This document shows, piece after piece, positions 1 to 7,828 of a stretch of DNA of 13,548 bases. Below the pieces are notes generated by a model, which worked only from the letters and a program-made list of their open reading frames with translations, was not told where the DNA came from and did no database searches. Origin of the DNA: Thermoplasmatales archaeon (GTDB lineage Archaea > Thermoplasmatota > E2 > DHVEG-1); assembly GCA_023128855.1 (NCBI GenBank), contig JAGMDE010000056.1, forward strand, positions 1 to 13,548, given 5' to 3'. The position numbers were made by a program, and so were the translations under genes. Numbering within the stretch: position 1 is the first letter of the stretch; each line of letters begins with the position of its first letter.

Positions 1-2
1 TT

Positions 3-1088
3 TTAGGTGCGCCTGATGAGGACATGGCTCTTTCTGTGCTTCCTGCACATTCTTTGTTATTGGAAGGCAAGGGCTATGAGGCTGTCGCTCTTTCAGCAAT
101 GGGAAGTTACGGTTCAATTCTTTTTTGTTTTCTCTTAATTTACCCAATTCGTTTAATCATCGGCAATCCTCTATTTTTTTATGAAACCTTGAGAGAAATA
201 ATGTTGTTTGTGTTAATCGCAATTTCAATTCTTATGATTGGTACTGAGAAGGCAAAAATCGATGATTTTGTTAAAAAAGGCAAGGGACCTGCGTTTATCG
301 GAATGCTTTTTGCCCTGTTTTTGTTTATTTTTTCTGGCATTTTTGGTATTGTAATATTCGAAGTCCCAGTTGATTCTCCAATCGGACTATCTTCGCCTGT
401 TTTATTTCCAGCACTTGCAGGGCTTTTTGGAACTCCAACACTTTTAACCTCTCTCATGACAAAACCAGTTATCCCAAAGCAAACAATCGAAACGCCTGTT
501 CTTGACAAAAAGACAAAAAAATCAACAACTTTGTCTGTTATAACTGGAAGCCTAGGCGGCATTCTTGTATCAATTATCCCTGGAATTACTTCTGCAACTG
601 GGACGATTATTGCTATGAATGCTAGAGGTGAATCAAGCAAAAGACAGACAATTATTACGCTTTCAGCAGTAAATACAGCCTGTGCATTTTCTGTTGTCGC
701 AGTGATGTTTATAATTCTAAGATCAAGAAGTGGTGCAACCTTGGCGGCGATGGAACTTATGTCAGTTCCAGAATGGACGGCCGCTCTCATGCCTGCAAAC
801 CTTTCATATCTTTTAATTGCTCTTTTACTAGGAGGAACTCTGTCTTATTTTTTAACACTTAAAGTTGGCAAAATATTTGCTAAACATTTTGTAAATGTAC
901 CTTATGCTCTGATTGTTAAATTAACAATTTCGATGGTAGCGATACTCGTTTTTCTCTTCACAGGAATAGTTGGCCTTATAATATTGATTGTCGCAACTTT
1001 TATTGGATTGCTTCCAGTAGAATGGGGCGTGAGAAGAAGTCATTGTATGGGAATATTGTTGCTTCCAATTATTCTGTATTTCCTGTAA
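3..1088 (+). CDS. TctA-family (archaeal DUF112-type) permease, 5' partial
   Basis: This is an integral membrane permease related to the large subunit of tripartite tricarboxylate transporters (TctA family). The frame is open to the window edge, and the residues before the first Met (LGAPDED) continue the family's GAP-x-ED-ALSVLPxHxLLLEGxG motif. The Met at 24 is therefore internal and the gene begins outside the window. The rest is strongly hydrophobic, with about eight or nine predicted membrane segments and a second G/P-rich motif (GGILVSIIPGITSATGT) around residues 180-196 counted from Met24, as expected for the duplicated TctA core. Archaeal members usually lack adjacent TctB/TctC partners, and none is visible here. 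The substrate cannot be read from sequence. Its stop lies 20 nt inside the 3' end of the convergent DUF2240 gene. Confidence 0.82.
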   Translation, partial: LGAPDEDMALSVLPAHSLLLEGKGYEAVALSAMGSYGSILFCFLLIYPIRLIIGNPLFFYETLREIMLFVLIAISILMIGTEKAKIDDFVKKGKGPAFIGMLFALFLFIFSGIFGIVIFEVPVDSPIGLSSPVLFPALAGLFGTPTLLTSLMTKPVIPKQTIETPVLDKKTKKSTTLSVITGSLGGILVSIIPGITSATGTIIAMNARGESSKRQTIITLSAVNTACAFSVVAVMFIILRSRSGATLAAMELMSVPEWTAALMPANLSYLLIALLLGGTLSYFLTLKVGKIFAKHFVNVPYALIVKLTISMVAILVFLFTGIVGLIILIVATFIGLLPVEWGVRRSHCMGILLLPIILYFL

Positions 1089-1566
1089 ATATAGTTTCCT
1101 CTACTTCTTCAAAAAAATTTTCAAGAGAAACGGCATATTCTTTTCCTACCAATAAAGCTGCAACTTCTTTTGTAACATTTTTTTCTTCTGCTAGTTTATT
1201 GATTTTTTCAGTAGCTTGTAGATGATCTAGTTTTGCTTTTTCAACAAGTTGTTTTATAATTTTATCTAAAACTGTTTCTTTTTCTACAGTAGGCTTTGCA
1301 CCTTCTCTATCTTCAAAAACTTGTTTAGATGGTGCAAAGCCGATAGGCACAGCTATGCTTTCATAGTTAAAAGTAGGTTGAACAACTTCTCCCTTTTTTT
1401 CTAAAAGATCCTGTTTTAACGTCAAGTTTAGGAAGGATTTGGCATCATCAGGTGTAAACCAGTTTAAATCCATTGAAAGAGTGAGATATAGCTCGGAAAA
1501 ACTTAGTTTTGCTTTCCCACTTCGTTTGAATAGAAATGCGATAATTATTTCAGGTTCTGAGGGCAT
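1069..1566 (-). CDS. DUF2240 family protein (archaeal, function unknown)
   Basis: This 165-aa soluble protein matches my memory of the archaea-restricted DUF2240 family. The N-terminal half (about residues 1-75) is predicted helical with a winged-helix flavour (EIIIAFLFKRSGKAKLSFSE, then a WFTPDDAKSFLNLTLKQDLLEKKG segment). It is followed by a short conserved strand region with IAVPIGFAP near residue 75. The C-terminal part is a charged helical hairpin, TVLDKIIKQLVEKAKL then EKNVTKEVAALLVGKEY, ending in an acidic helix. Its ATG lies 17 nt inside the end of the upstream HisA-like gene, so the two are probably translated from one message. No biochemical role is known to me. A nucleic-acid-binding role is only a guess from the winged-helix look. 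Confidence 0.75.
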   Translation of the reverse strand: MPSEPEIIIAFLFKRSGKAKLSFSELYLTLSMDLNWFTPDDAKSFLNLTLKQDLLEKKGEVVQPTFNYESIAVPIGFAPSKQVFEDREGAKPTVEKETVLDKIIKQLVEKAKLDHLQATEKINKLAEEKNVTKEVAALLVGKEYAVSLENFFEEVEETIFTGNTE

Positions 1567-2134
1567 TCTTGAACTCCTTTAATTTGTTAAAATCTACTAA
1601 GAGGCCTTCAACATTAAAATGCTTCCAATAGTTAATATTTTTCAATTCACCCTCATAAGAATATAGGATCTTGTTTGCACCCTTTCTTTTTAGTTTGTCA
1701 CCATACTCAAAATTTCCTTCAATTTCCTCTTTTCTGTTAAAATTAACAAAACCATCAATATCGTTAAAGGGTAATTCTTCAGTAAAATCTATTTTTTCAT
1801 AGATTTTGTTTTCAGAAATTTCTTTTATATCAGAAACTTGAAAATTTGGGCATAATTTTTTTCGTAAAGTAATATCTATGGCACCGGACATGATTGCATC
1901 AACTATGTCGCCCGTATCTCTTGGGCCTGAATCAACCCAAGAATCAATTTGACCTGCTAATCTTTGATAGGTGCATAGGTTTGGCTTATCTTGTTCTATG
2001 CCGTCCAAATCCAGAATATAAATTTTCTTTATTTCCTTTGCTTGTTTTAACAAATCTATAATTGAAATAGGATCTGATGTTTTTCCTGGATATATTTCCC
2101 TGTCTTTCATATATATGAGCGGGATAAATTTCAT
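1550..2134 (-). CDS. HisA/HisF-related TIM-barrel protein (COG1411-type)
   Basis: This 194-aa protein is related to ProFAR isomerase HisA but is not the histidine enzyme. The N-terminus, FIPLIYMKDREIYPG, corresponds to the IPxIDLxxGxxV strand of HisA. YILDLDGIEQDKPNL at about residues 39-53 matches the second strand, and SWVDSGPRDTGDIVDAIMSGA at about 66-86 matches the HisA xxDxGxR...GA region. It is shorter than HisA (about 240 aa) and lacks the complete phosphate-binding pattern, as in the archaeal group annotated 'related to proFAR isomerase'. No his genes are nearby. The start is supported by a BRE/TATA centred 26 nt upstream, which predicts a leaderless message. It forms a two-gene unit with DUF2240. 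Confidence 0.72.
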   Translation of the reverse strand: MKFIPLIYMKDREIYPGKTSDPISIIDLLKQAKEIKKIYILDLDGIEQDKPNLCTYQRLAGQIDSWVDSGPRDTGDIVDAIMSGAIDITLRKKLCPNFQVSDIKEISENKIYEKIDFTEELPFNDIDGFVNFNRKEEIEGNFEYGDKLKRKGANKILYSYEGELKNINYWKHFNVEGLLVDFNKLKEFKNALRT

Positions 2135-2153
2135 AATACGTCAAAAGGTAACA

Positions 2154-2171
2154 CTAATAAAAAGATTTTCG
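2154..2171 (-). promoter_or_regulatory. BRE/TATA promoter of the HisA-like gene
   Basis: On the minus strand this reads CGAAAATCTTTTTATTAG: a purine-rich BRE (CGAAAA) followed by a T/A box. The box is centred about 26 nt before the ATG at 2134, so the transcript would begin at or within a nucleotide or two of the start codon. No Shine-Dalgarno is present, which fits leaderless translation. Confidence 0.65.
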
Positions 2172-2179
2172 ATGATTAT

Positions 2180-2200
2180 TAGAAAAAAGAGAAGAGAGAT
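2180..2200 (-). terminator. Pyrimidine-tract terminator of ppsA
   Basis: About 10 nt past the ppsA stop, the minus strand reads ATCTCTCTTCTCTTTTTTCT. Oligo-T tracts without a hairpin are the usual archaeal terminator. The same CTCTCTTCTC-T(6-7) string recurs after the stops of the two exported-protein genes (10673-10690 and 12954-12972). Confidence 0.5.
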
Positions 2201-2209
2201 ATTAGGATA

Positions 2210-4612
2210 TTATCGTCCTAATCTTTTCTCAGTTTCTGCTATGTGTAATTTTGTTTTTATTACAGTATCAGGGTTCAATGAAATACTGTCAATACCACAT
2301 TCAACTAAAAATTCTGCAAACTCTGGAAAATCAGATGGTGCTTGCCCGCAGATACCTACTTTTCTACGTGGTTCATGTTTATGTGCCGTTTCTATAACAC
2401 TTGAAACCAACCGTTTTACTGCATCGTTTCTCTCGTCAAAGAGATGTGCAATAATGTCTGAGTCTCTGTCAAGACCAAGCGTAAGCTGTGTTAGGTCATT
2501 TGATCCGATACTAAATCCATCAAAGATATCAGCGAATTGATCTGCAACAACAACATTTGATGGGATTTCACACATAACATATACTTCAAGCCCATTTTCT
2601 CCTTGAACTAAGCCGTTTTCGTTCATTATAGAAATAACCTTGCGTCCTTCTTCAGGTGTTCTGCAGAACGGAATCATCGGTTTGATGTTTGTAAGACCCA
2701 TTTCTTCTCTGGCTTTTTTTATTGCTCTACATTCAAGATTATACGCTGGTTTGAATTTTTCATCATAATATCTAGAGGCGCCTCTCCATCCAATCATTGG
2801 ATTATTTTCTGATGGCTCGTAGAGGTATCCTCCAATTAGATTTGCATATTCGTTTGTTTTAAAGTCAGACATACGAACAATGACATCATTTGGATAAAAT
2901 CCAGCAGCTATTTTGGCAATACCTCTTGCTAAAGTATCAACAAAGAATTCAACTTTGTCTTCATAATTGGCACTTTTTTCATCGATCTTCTGAATGACCT
3001 CAGCTATTTTCGGGTCGGATGCTGCTTTTTCTTTTAAACTATTGTATTCAAGCAAGGCAAGTGGATGAATACCTATGTAAGAGTTGATTATAAATTCTTC
3101 ACGTGCAAGGCCAACACCATCGTTTGGAATTTGTCCCTGTTGGAATGCTTTCTCAGGTACTCCAACGTTCATCATGATCTTTGTTTTAGTCTGTGGGAGT
3201 GTATCTAGTTTTATTTCATCCATTCTGAATTTAAGCATACCGTCATAGATTCTACCGACTCCCTCGCTACAATCAATAGTTACTGATGAACCTGGTTGGA
3301 TTTTTGAGGTTCCATCTCCAGTACCAATAACACAAGGAATTCCAAGTTCACGAGAAATAATTGCAGCATGACATGTTCGACCACCACGGTTTGTAACAAT
3401 TGCACCTGCAATCTTCATAATTGGTTCCCAGTCAGGATCTGTCATGTCTGTTACTAAGACTTGGCCTTTTTTGAAGTTACCAATGTCTTTTGCGCTTTCA
3501 ATTATATTAACATCTCCCTGGCCAATTTTCGTTCCGACCGCTTCACCTTCGGCGAGTAGATTGCCTTTTTCTTCAAGAATATATGTCTGCATTACAGCAG
3601 CGTCCTTCTGTGAGTGAACTGTTTCAGGCCTTGCTTGAACTATAAAAAGCTCACCCGTGTTTCCATCTTTTGCCCATTCAATATCCATTGGTTTTTTGTA
3701 ATGCTCTTCAATAATGCATGCCCATTTTGCTAGTTTTGTTATTTCATCGTCATTGATTACATACTTCTTCTTGTCTTCCTCGCTGACTTCTTGTTGTTCA
3801 GTCCCTTTTTCCCCATAGATCATACGTTTTTCTTTAGTACCAACTTTCTTTTCAACGATAGAATTGAAACCTTTCTTAAGGGTTGGCTTGAAAACATAGA
3901 ACTGATCAGGATTTACGGTTCCTTGTACAACATTTTCACCAAGACCGTAGGCACCGGTAATATAAACTGCACCATCAAAACCACTTTCTGTATCTATGGA
4001 AAACATAACTCCTGAAGATGCAAGATCGGATCTAACCATCTTCTGGACACCTACAGATATATATACGCTAAAATGATCAAACCCTTTATCTGTCCTGTAA
4101 GAAATCGCTCTGTTAGTAAATAGTGAAGCAAAACACTCTCTTGTTCTTTCAAGAAGCTCTTCTTCTCCTCTAACATTTAGATAAGTTTCTTGTTGACCTG
4201 CAAAACTGGCATCAGGCAAGTCCTCTGCAGTTGCACTGCTTCTTACTGCAACATCAACATTTTTTTCATAACGGTTCTCCATTTCCTGATAATGTTTTCT
4301 AATCTCTTGTTCTAATTCTGGAGGAATTGGAGTATTTTTAATTAAATTTCTAATTTTTTCTCCACGTTCTGCTATATTGTAAACATCATGGGTATCAAGA
4401 TCAGATAAAATTTCCTTGATTTTAACATCAACCCCTGCTTTTTCAATCATATATTTATATGCATAAGCAGTGACAGCAAAACCACCAGGCACGCTAACGC
4501 CTTTTTCTCCTAGAGATCTAATCATCTCTCCAAGAGATGCATTTTTTCCACCAACAGATGGAACGTCTTCTATTTTTAGGTCTTCAAACCACTTTATAAA
4601 TACTTCTTCCAT
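2210..4612 (-). CDS. ppsA: Phosphoenolpyruvate synthase (pyruvate, water dikinase)
   Basis: This enzyme converts pyruvate, ATP and water to PEP, AMP and phosphate in the cytosol, the entry step of gluconeogenesis. In archaea it may also run in the glycolytic direction. The 800-aa length is normal for the family. The domains follow the expected order. An ATP-grasp-like nucleotide domain spans about residues 15-335 (VGGKNASLGEM at 20-30, RSSATAEDLPDASFAGQ at 124-140, QARPET at 326-331). A phosphohistidine swivel domain carries the catalytic His415 in GGRTCHAAIISRELG. A PEP-binding TIM barrel spans about 470-790, with SIGSNDLTQLTLGLDRD at 701-717 and catalytic Cys755 in GICGQAPSD. All key residues are present. 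The start is backed by AAGGAAGGA 6 nt before the ATG and a TATA box further upstream. Confidence 0.97.
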   Translation of the reverse strand: MEEVFIKWFEDLKIEDVPSVGGKNASLGEMIRSLGEKGVSVPGGFAVTAYAYKYMIEKAGVDVKIKEILSDLDTHDVYNIAERGEKIRNLIKNTPIPPELEQEIRKHYQEMENRYEKNVDVAVRSSATAEDLPDASFAGQQETYLNVRGEEELLERTRECFASLFTNRAISYRTDKGFDHFSVYISVGVQKMVRSDLASSGVMFSIDTESGFDGAVYITGAYGLGENVVQGTVNPDQFYVFKPTLKKGFNSIVEKKVGTKEKRMIYGEKGTEQQEVSEEDKKKYVINDDEITKLAKWACIIEEHYKKPMDIEWAKDGNTGELFIVQARPETVHSQKDAAVMQTYILEEKGNLLAEGEAVGTKIGQGDVNIIESAKDIGNFKKGQVLVTDMTDPDWEPIMKIAGAIVTNRGGRTCHAAIISRELGIPCVIGTGDGTSKIQPGSSVTIDCSEGVGRIYDGMLKFRMDEIKLDTLPQTKTKIMMNVGVPEKAFQQGQIPNDGVGLAREEFIINSYIGIHPLALLEYNSLKEKAASDPKIAEVIQKIDEKSANYEDKVEFFVDTLARGIAKIAAGFYPNDVIVRMSDFKTNEYANLIGGYLYEPSENNPMIGWRGASRYYDEKFKPAYNLECRAIKKAREEMGLTNIKPMIPFCRTPEEGRKVISIMNENGLVQGENGLEVYVMCEIPSNVVVADQFADIFDGFSIGSNDLTQLTLGLDRDSDIIAHLFDERNDAVKRLVSSVIETAHKHEPRRKVGICGQAPSDFPEFAEFLVECGIDSISLNPDTVIKTKLHIAETEKRLGR

Positions 4613-4618
4613 AGATAT

Positions 4619-4627
4619 TCCTTCCTT
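4619..4627 (-). promoter_or_regulatory. Shine-Dalgarno of ppsA
   Basis: AAGGAAGGA on the minus strand ends 6 nt before the ATG at 4612. It fixes that start and indicates a leadered transcript, unlike several neighbours. Confidence 0.5.
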
Positions 4628-4670
4628 ACTCTAATGTTTATTAATACCAGGTGCCGACATTACCATCCTG

Positions 4671-4719
4671 TATTAAAAGCTTACTATCCTCTATTTATAT
4701 TAAAAGCTTTTTACTCCTC
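4671..4719 (-). promoter_or_regulatory. ppsA: ppsA promoter region with an imperfect direct repeat
   Basis: TATTAAAAGCTT occurs twice on the plus strand, at 4671-4682 and 4698-4709, each followed by a similar TACT..CCTC segment, so the unit is about 21-22 bp with a 27-bp period. On the minus strand the TATA-like TTAATATAAATAG (4691-4703) lies between and partly within the copies. It predicts a start near 4671 and a 5' leader of about 58 nt for ppsA. The spacing suits a regulator binding on both sides of the TATA box, but a simple local duplication would look the same. Confidence 0.45.
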
Positions 4720-5256
4720 TAAAAAAACAGCAGCAGCAATAACTGTGGTCCAAAGCCCGTTTTTATCACCACGGGCTGTTTGTGCAATGCTTTGAGTTCG
4801 AACAAAATGACCACTCATTTTAAATTCTTGTTTCCTTTCATCCCATGCTTTGTCAGGGTCAAATTCTATACCAAGAGTTGTTGCAAGCATTGTAGCTGCA
4901 AGATCTTCGGTGTAATCTCCAATTCTTTTACTTGCTTCGCCATAACAATGATATTCAGATATGTAACCGTAAAACTCTCTTTCTTTTGGAATTGCCGCAC
5001 CAACAGAGGCACTTACCAGTCTGTTCAGTTCATTTGTTTTGTTCCGAGACATAACAACATATGTTATTTCACCTGGTTTTAACTCTTTAATGCCTTTTTC
5101 TTTAGAAATAATTTTACACTTTGGAGGAATAATACTTGATACTTTTACAAGATTGCATTTTTCAATCCCTGCGCTTCTAAGTGCTAATTCAAAAGATTGT
5201 AATTCGTCTCGATGTTTACCAGTTCCTTTTGTAAAAAAAATTTTTTTTGGTACCAT
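4711..5256 (-). CDS. pdaD: Pyruvoyl-dependent arginine decarboxylase
   Basis: This enzyme decarboxylates L-arginine to agmatine. In archaea agmatine feeds polyamine synthesis and the agmatidine modification of tRNA-Ile(CAU). The 181-aa proenzyme self-cleaves at a Ser-Ser bond to give beta and alpha chains, with a pyruvoyl group at the new alpha N-terminus. The conserved site is seen here as KVSSIIPP, with Ser40-Ser41 as the predicted cleavage pair. Other family signatures are GTGKHRDELQSFELALRSAGIE near the N-terminus, ASVGAAIP near residue 84, EYHCYGE near residue 100 and FDPDKAWDERK near residue 132. The length fits the family (about 160-190 aa). A TATA box lies about 29 nt upstream of the ATG, so the message is probably leaderless or nearly so. 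The gene has its own promoter between the PH-domain gene and ppsA. Confidence 0.93.
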   Translation of the reverse strand: MVPKKIFFTKGTGKHRDELQSFELALRSAGIEKCNLVKVSSIIPPKCKIISKEKGIKELKPGEITYVVMSRNKTNELNRLVSASVGAAIPKEREFYGYISEYHCYGEASKRIGDYTEDLAATMLATTLGIEFDPDKAWDERKQEFKMSGHFVRTQSIAQTARGDKNGLWTTVIAAAVFLEE

Positions 5257-5278
5257 AAACTTCCAGGAATCAATATGA

Positions 5279-5292
5279 TTTTATAAATATAT
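5279..5292 (-). promoter_or_regulatory. pdaD: TATA box of pdaD
   Basis: The minus strand reads ATATATTTATAAAA, centred about 29 nt upstream of the ATG at 5256 and placed in the 44-nt gap after the PH-domain gene. It predicts a very short or absent leader. A weak GGAAG next to the ATG is too close to be a convincing ribosome site. Confidence 0.5.
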
Positions 5293-5300
5293 CCATCTGG

Positions 5301-6203
5301 CTAAGTTTTCTTTTCTTCCTTCTCCTTTTCTTCTTCCTCATCATCTTTTGATTCGGATTGTATTTTTAGAAGATCTCTCATTTGTTTTTGAATGTCAACT
5401 TGTTCCTTCTGAAAAGTAACCTGTTCTTTCTGATATGCAGTAATAACATTTCCTTGTACCATCTCTTCTACTAATTTTTTCACTTTTTTGTAGGGATATA
5501 CTCCATGCAGCTCAAAGTAACTTCTTGCCATTGGGTCTTGTACCTCTTTTCCTCCGCCAATAGCACCAAATAACTTTGCCTTTTTACTCCCAATTATTAT
5601 CCCCCCAGCAGCCATTGATTTCTCACTTCCTAATCCAAATCCAGACTGGCTTATTGGGGTAATAGTACCAAAACCAAAAATTTGACCTATGATTCCTTGT
5701 TTAGCATTTATATCTGTTATTTTGTCATATCTTAGTGTCCTTTCGTTTTTTGTTATGATTCCGCCTTTGAAGACTATCCGTTGGTTTGATATGATATATC
5801 TATGAGATCTACGATAAACTTCTACTGTAACAAAACCAGCAATTGACATAAATAAGGTATAAACAGGCGCAAAAATTCCAATACTGTCATGTAAATTAAG
5901 TAAAAAGACAAGGCCTACACCACTAGCAAAAATGGCAAGATAAAGAATAAATATGATCCATCTAACTGTGAATAGAGATGCAATAACTCCGGCTAATAAA
6001 AGCCCTATTCCCCAAAACAATAATGACCATATTGGGGTATCAATAAAGAAGCTACTCCATTCAGAAATATTTACAATCCAACCGAAAACAATTCCCCAAA
6101 TAACCAAATAGATACTAAGCGCCTGGTATCTCATGAATGATAATGGGTGAGGTGATAATACTCTCTCGACTTTCTCATTTTTTAAACGCTCGTCATCCTT
6201 CAT
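5301..6203 (-). CDS. Membrane-anchored bacterial PH-like (bPH2/DUF304-type) domain protein
   Basis: This 300-aa protein has four predicted membrane segments in its first 127 residues (about 28-46, 56-76, 79-102 and 107-127). They are followed by a PH-like domain from about residue 128 to 190. The HRYIISNQRIVFKGGIITKN and LRYDKITDINAKQGIIGQIFGFGTI segments are the usual bPH2 signature. A glycine-rich insert (about 188-220) follows. The C-terminus is a charged helix with repeated QKEQV units (258-270) and a low-complexity D/E/K tail from 285 on. The domain is expected on the cytoplasmic face and may scaffold protein contacts. No enzymatic role is indicated. Its start lies 11 nt inside the preceding membrane-protein gene, so the two probably act together. 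Confidence 0.7.
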   Translation of the reverse strand: MKDDERLKNEKVERVLSPHPLSFMRYQALSIYLVIWGIVFGWIVNISEWSSFFIDTPIWSLLFWGIGLLLAGVIASLFTVRWIIFILYLAIFASGVGLVFLLNLHDSIGIFAPVYTLFMSIAGFVTVEVYRRSHRYIISNQRIVFKGGIITKNERTLRYDKITDINAKQGIIGQIFGFGTITPISQSGFGLGSEKSMAAGGIIIGSKKAKLFGAIGGGKEVQDPMARSYFELHGVYPYKKVKKLVEEMVQGNVITAYQKEQVTFQKEQVDIQKQMRDLLKIQSESKDDEEEEKEKEEKKT

Positions 6204-7263
6204 CTGCTTCGCCCTTGCTTTTTTTCTTTGACATTTTTATCTTTCTCGTGGATTTAAGTTTATTGGTTTTGTATTTCAATAATAAAAATGTAACTAATGC
6301 TGTTAGACTTGCCATCAACAACAGTGAAATAAAATTTGTATTCTCTAGTGGAACATAAAAAAACAATACACGTGCCGATATGTAAGAAACCGGCATCACA
6401 AGATATGGTATAAACTTCCATATCCCTGGTATTTCATCTGTAGTTTTAATTAAAAATAAAAGGATGTTGGCAATGATAATTGCTACTATTGATATGATTG
6501 ATACCCAACCTAATATTGAAAACAAGGCTACGAACCAATCCCCATTGAAAAATAATGATATATAGAAAAATATGTATGCTGCCATAAACAAAATTATCAG
6601 ATATAACGGCTTATGTGTGATTAGCGACCAGATGTTTTTCAAATCATATAACATGTCAACTTTTTCTTGCTTTTTTTCACCTATGTAACTTGGTCGCATT
6701 CCCATTCCTAAGAATATTAAAAGTAGCAGAAAGCCAAAGTGGCCAGGATGTAACAAATCTATGTTGAAGAGAAACCCAAAGAAACCCTCTGCAAAAGCAT
6801 GAAGGCTTGCGCCAAATGTCATAATTTGGCCCGCGAAGGTATATTTCAACTCTATGAGCGGTGACGGTGTTATTATCTCAAAATTTACTGGCGAAAAAAA
6901 CAGGAAGACTAAAAGTAAAAACGCAGGTAAGAAGAAGGGCCCAATAAATAGAAATGCATTTGCAATCCATTCAAATATGCCTTTTTTTTCTTTTTTTGGT
7001 GCGACTCTTCCATAATTTACACTGATGTAAAAATCTGATATACCGCTTTTTGTTATAGTGTATCCTAAAGCATGACATACTGATTGAAACAATATTCCTA
7101 GAAAGTTGGTAAATCTGCATAATGGCTCATGTTTAGGTCTAATTTTTGATAAAAGAATTTTTTCACTTTCAATAAATAGTAATTGTATAAACCAAAATAG
7201 CAACACACCTAGTATTGGCGCTAAAGGTGCAAATACAACAATATCAATAGGTGAGCCTTCCAT
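6193..7263 (-). CDS. Polytopic membrane protein, possibly a degenerate M50-like (site-2-protease-like) protein
   Basis: This 356-aa protein has about eight membrane segments and a basic C-terminal tail. I do not recognise it as a named family. Its layout recalls archaeal M50-type metallopeptidases: a first membrane helix, then LFQSVCHALGY (residues 58-68) where M50 proteins have HExxHAxxG, a YGRVAPKKEKKG loop, a GPFFLP helix, and LGMGMRPS (185-192) where M50 proteins often have xAxPS before the metal Asp. Only the second His (His64) of HExxH survives, since QSVCH replaces it, so catalysis by the usual mechanism is unlikely. Start support: a GGAGAGAG tract just before the ATG and a TATA box 30 nt upstream. 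It overlaps the PH-domain gene downstream by 11 nt. Confidence 0.55.
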   Translation of the reverse strand: MEGSPIDIVVFAPLAPILGVLLFWFIQLLFIESEKILLSKIRPKHEPLCRFTNFLGILFQSVCHALGYTITKSGISDFYISVNYGRVAPKKEKKGIFEWIANAFLFIGPFFLPAFLLLVFLFFSPVNFEIITPSPLIELKYTFAGQIMTFGASLHAFAEGFFGFLFNIDLLHPGHFGFLLLLIFLGMGMRPSYIGEKKQEKVDMLYDLKNIWSLITHKPLYLIILFMAAYIFFYISLFFNGDWFVALFSILGWVSIISIVAIIIANILLFLIKTTDEIPGIWKFIPYLVMPVSYISARVLFFYVPLENTNFISLLLMASLTALVTFLLLKYKTNKLKSTRKIKMSKKKSKGEADEG

Positions 7264-7288
7264 CTCTCTCCAATGTAGGAAAGATGTT

Positions 7289-7302
7289 CTTTATATAAAA
7301 TC
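7289..7302 (-). promoter_or_regulatory. TATA box of the M50-like/PH-domain pair
   Basis: The minus strand reads GATTTTATATAAAG, centred about 32 nt before the ATG at 7263. It would start transcription near 7270, leaving a leader just long enough for the GGAGAGAG ribosome site. It is the likely promoter for the two overlapping membrane-protein genes. Confidence 0.5.
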
Positions 7303-7373
7303 TTGTGTTTTAAGTTATTTCTATTCTTGATATTTCAAAATAGAACAAAAACACAGCAAATAATACATTTTGT

Positions 7374-7535
7374 CAGTAGTCCCGAAGGTAAAAATCTACG
7401 AAGGAATGAACATTTAACAGGAGAGAAATTAGCAAAAGGACTAAACGGTTTTTGACATGTTTGCTGATGTGAATCTGAGAAGGAAAGTGCATCGGAAACG
7501 TTTCATTTGTTTTCAAAAAGAAAAAAATAGAAAGC
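7374..7535 (+). repeat. Dispersed repeat copy R1
   Basis: This copy shares with R3 (10530-10690) the starting CAGTAGT, an AAGGTAAAAA segment, AACAGGAG, GCAAAAGGACTAA, a 17-nt identical run (TTTTTGACATGTTTGCT, 7449-7465 here and 10604-10620 in R3) and ATGTGAATCTGAGAAGGAAA. It ends in an A-rich AGAAAAAAATAGAAAG tract, the pyrimidine tract of the other strand. In the plus frame it reads LRRNEHLTGEKLAKGL, matching MRKNEHPTGGK in R3, but stop codons follow. It is the only clear copy with no intact minus-strand gene to its right, only a possible tail remnant. Confidence 0.7.
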
Positions 7536-7743
7536 TTGGTATGACACTGTCAGAAAGATTCTGTATAATATAGCGTTGGGGAATTTAGGTGTTTTTTTCT
7601 TCGAGAAATGAAGTTGAGATAACAGATAAAAATTTTATACATATTAATATATAATACATATACTTGAAGGCTTTTATCTATAATATATTTGATTTCACTT
7701 TTTCCCCATAAATACTATACTTACATAACCAACACTTTGGTTT

Positions 7744-7828
7744 GGGGGTCTAGAATTTGGGGAGGTAAAAAATATGAAAAAGAAAAATAGTTTGTTTATA
7801 AAATCATTTTTTTACCAGTCTAGCCCCC
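7744..7828 (+). repeat. Inverted repeat flanking the start of the 29-codon ORF
   Basis: GGGGGTCTAGA (7744-7754) can pair with TCTAGCCCCC (7819-7828), giving two 5-bp stems separated by a single bulged T. The loop of about 64 nt contains the ribosome site and start codon of the ORF at 7774. G and C runs are rare in this AT-rich sequence, so the pairing may be meaningful for RNA folding, though the loop is long. Confidence 0.35.

Larger units (their letters stand above)
7264..7773. other. 510-nt gene-poor region with repeat copy R1 and an AT-rich promoter zone
   Basis: No convincing full-length gene is present. From left to right it holds the minus-strand TATA for the M50-like gene, repeat copy R1 (about 7374-7535), a minus-strand stretch around 7540-7590 that still reads FPNAILYRIFL (resembling the C-terminal tail of the exported proteins), and a very AT-rich zone (7625-7740). 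That zone has several TATA-like strings that could serve the plus-strand ORF at 7774. Confidence 0.5.

Noticed and set aside
179..790. 203-aa minus-strand open frame opposite the permease
   Set aside because: It is a shadow of the TctA-like gene. The plus-strand frame has clear family motifs and membrane segments.
7374..7535. Insertion sequence
   Set aside because: No transposase, terminal inverted repeats or target-site duplication could be seen around any copy. A non-autonomous element remains possible and is discussed as such.
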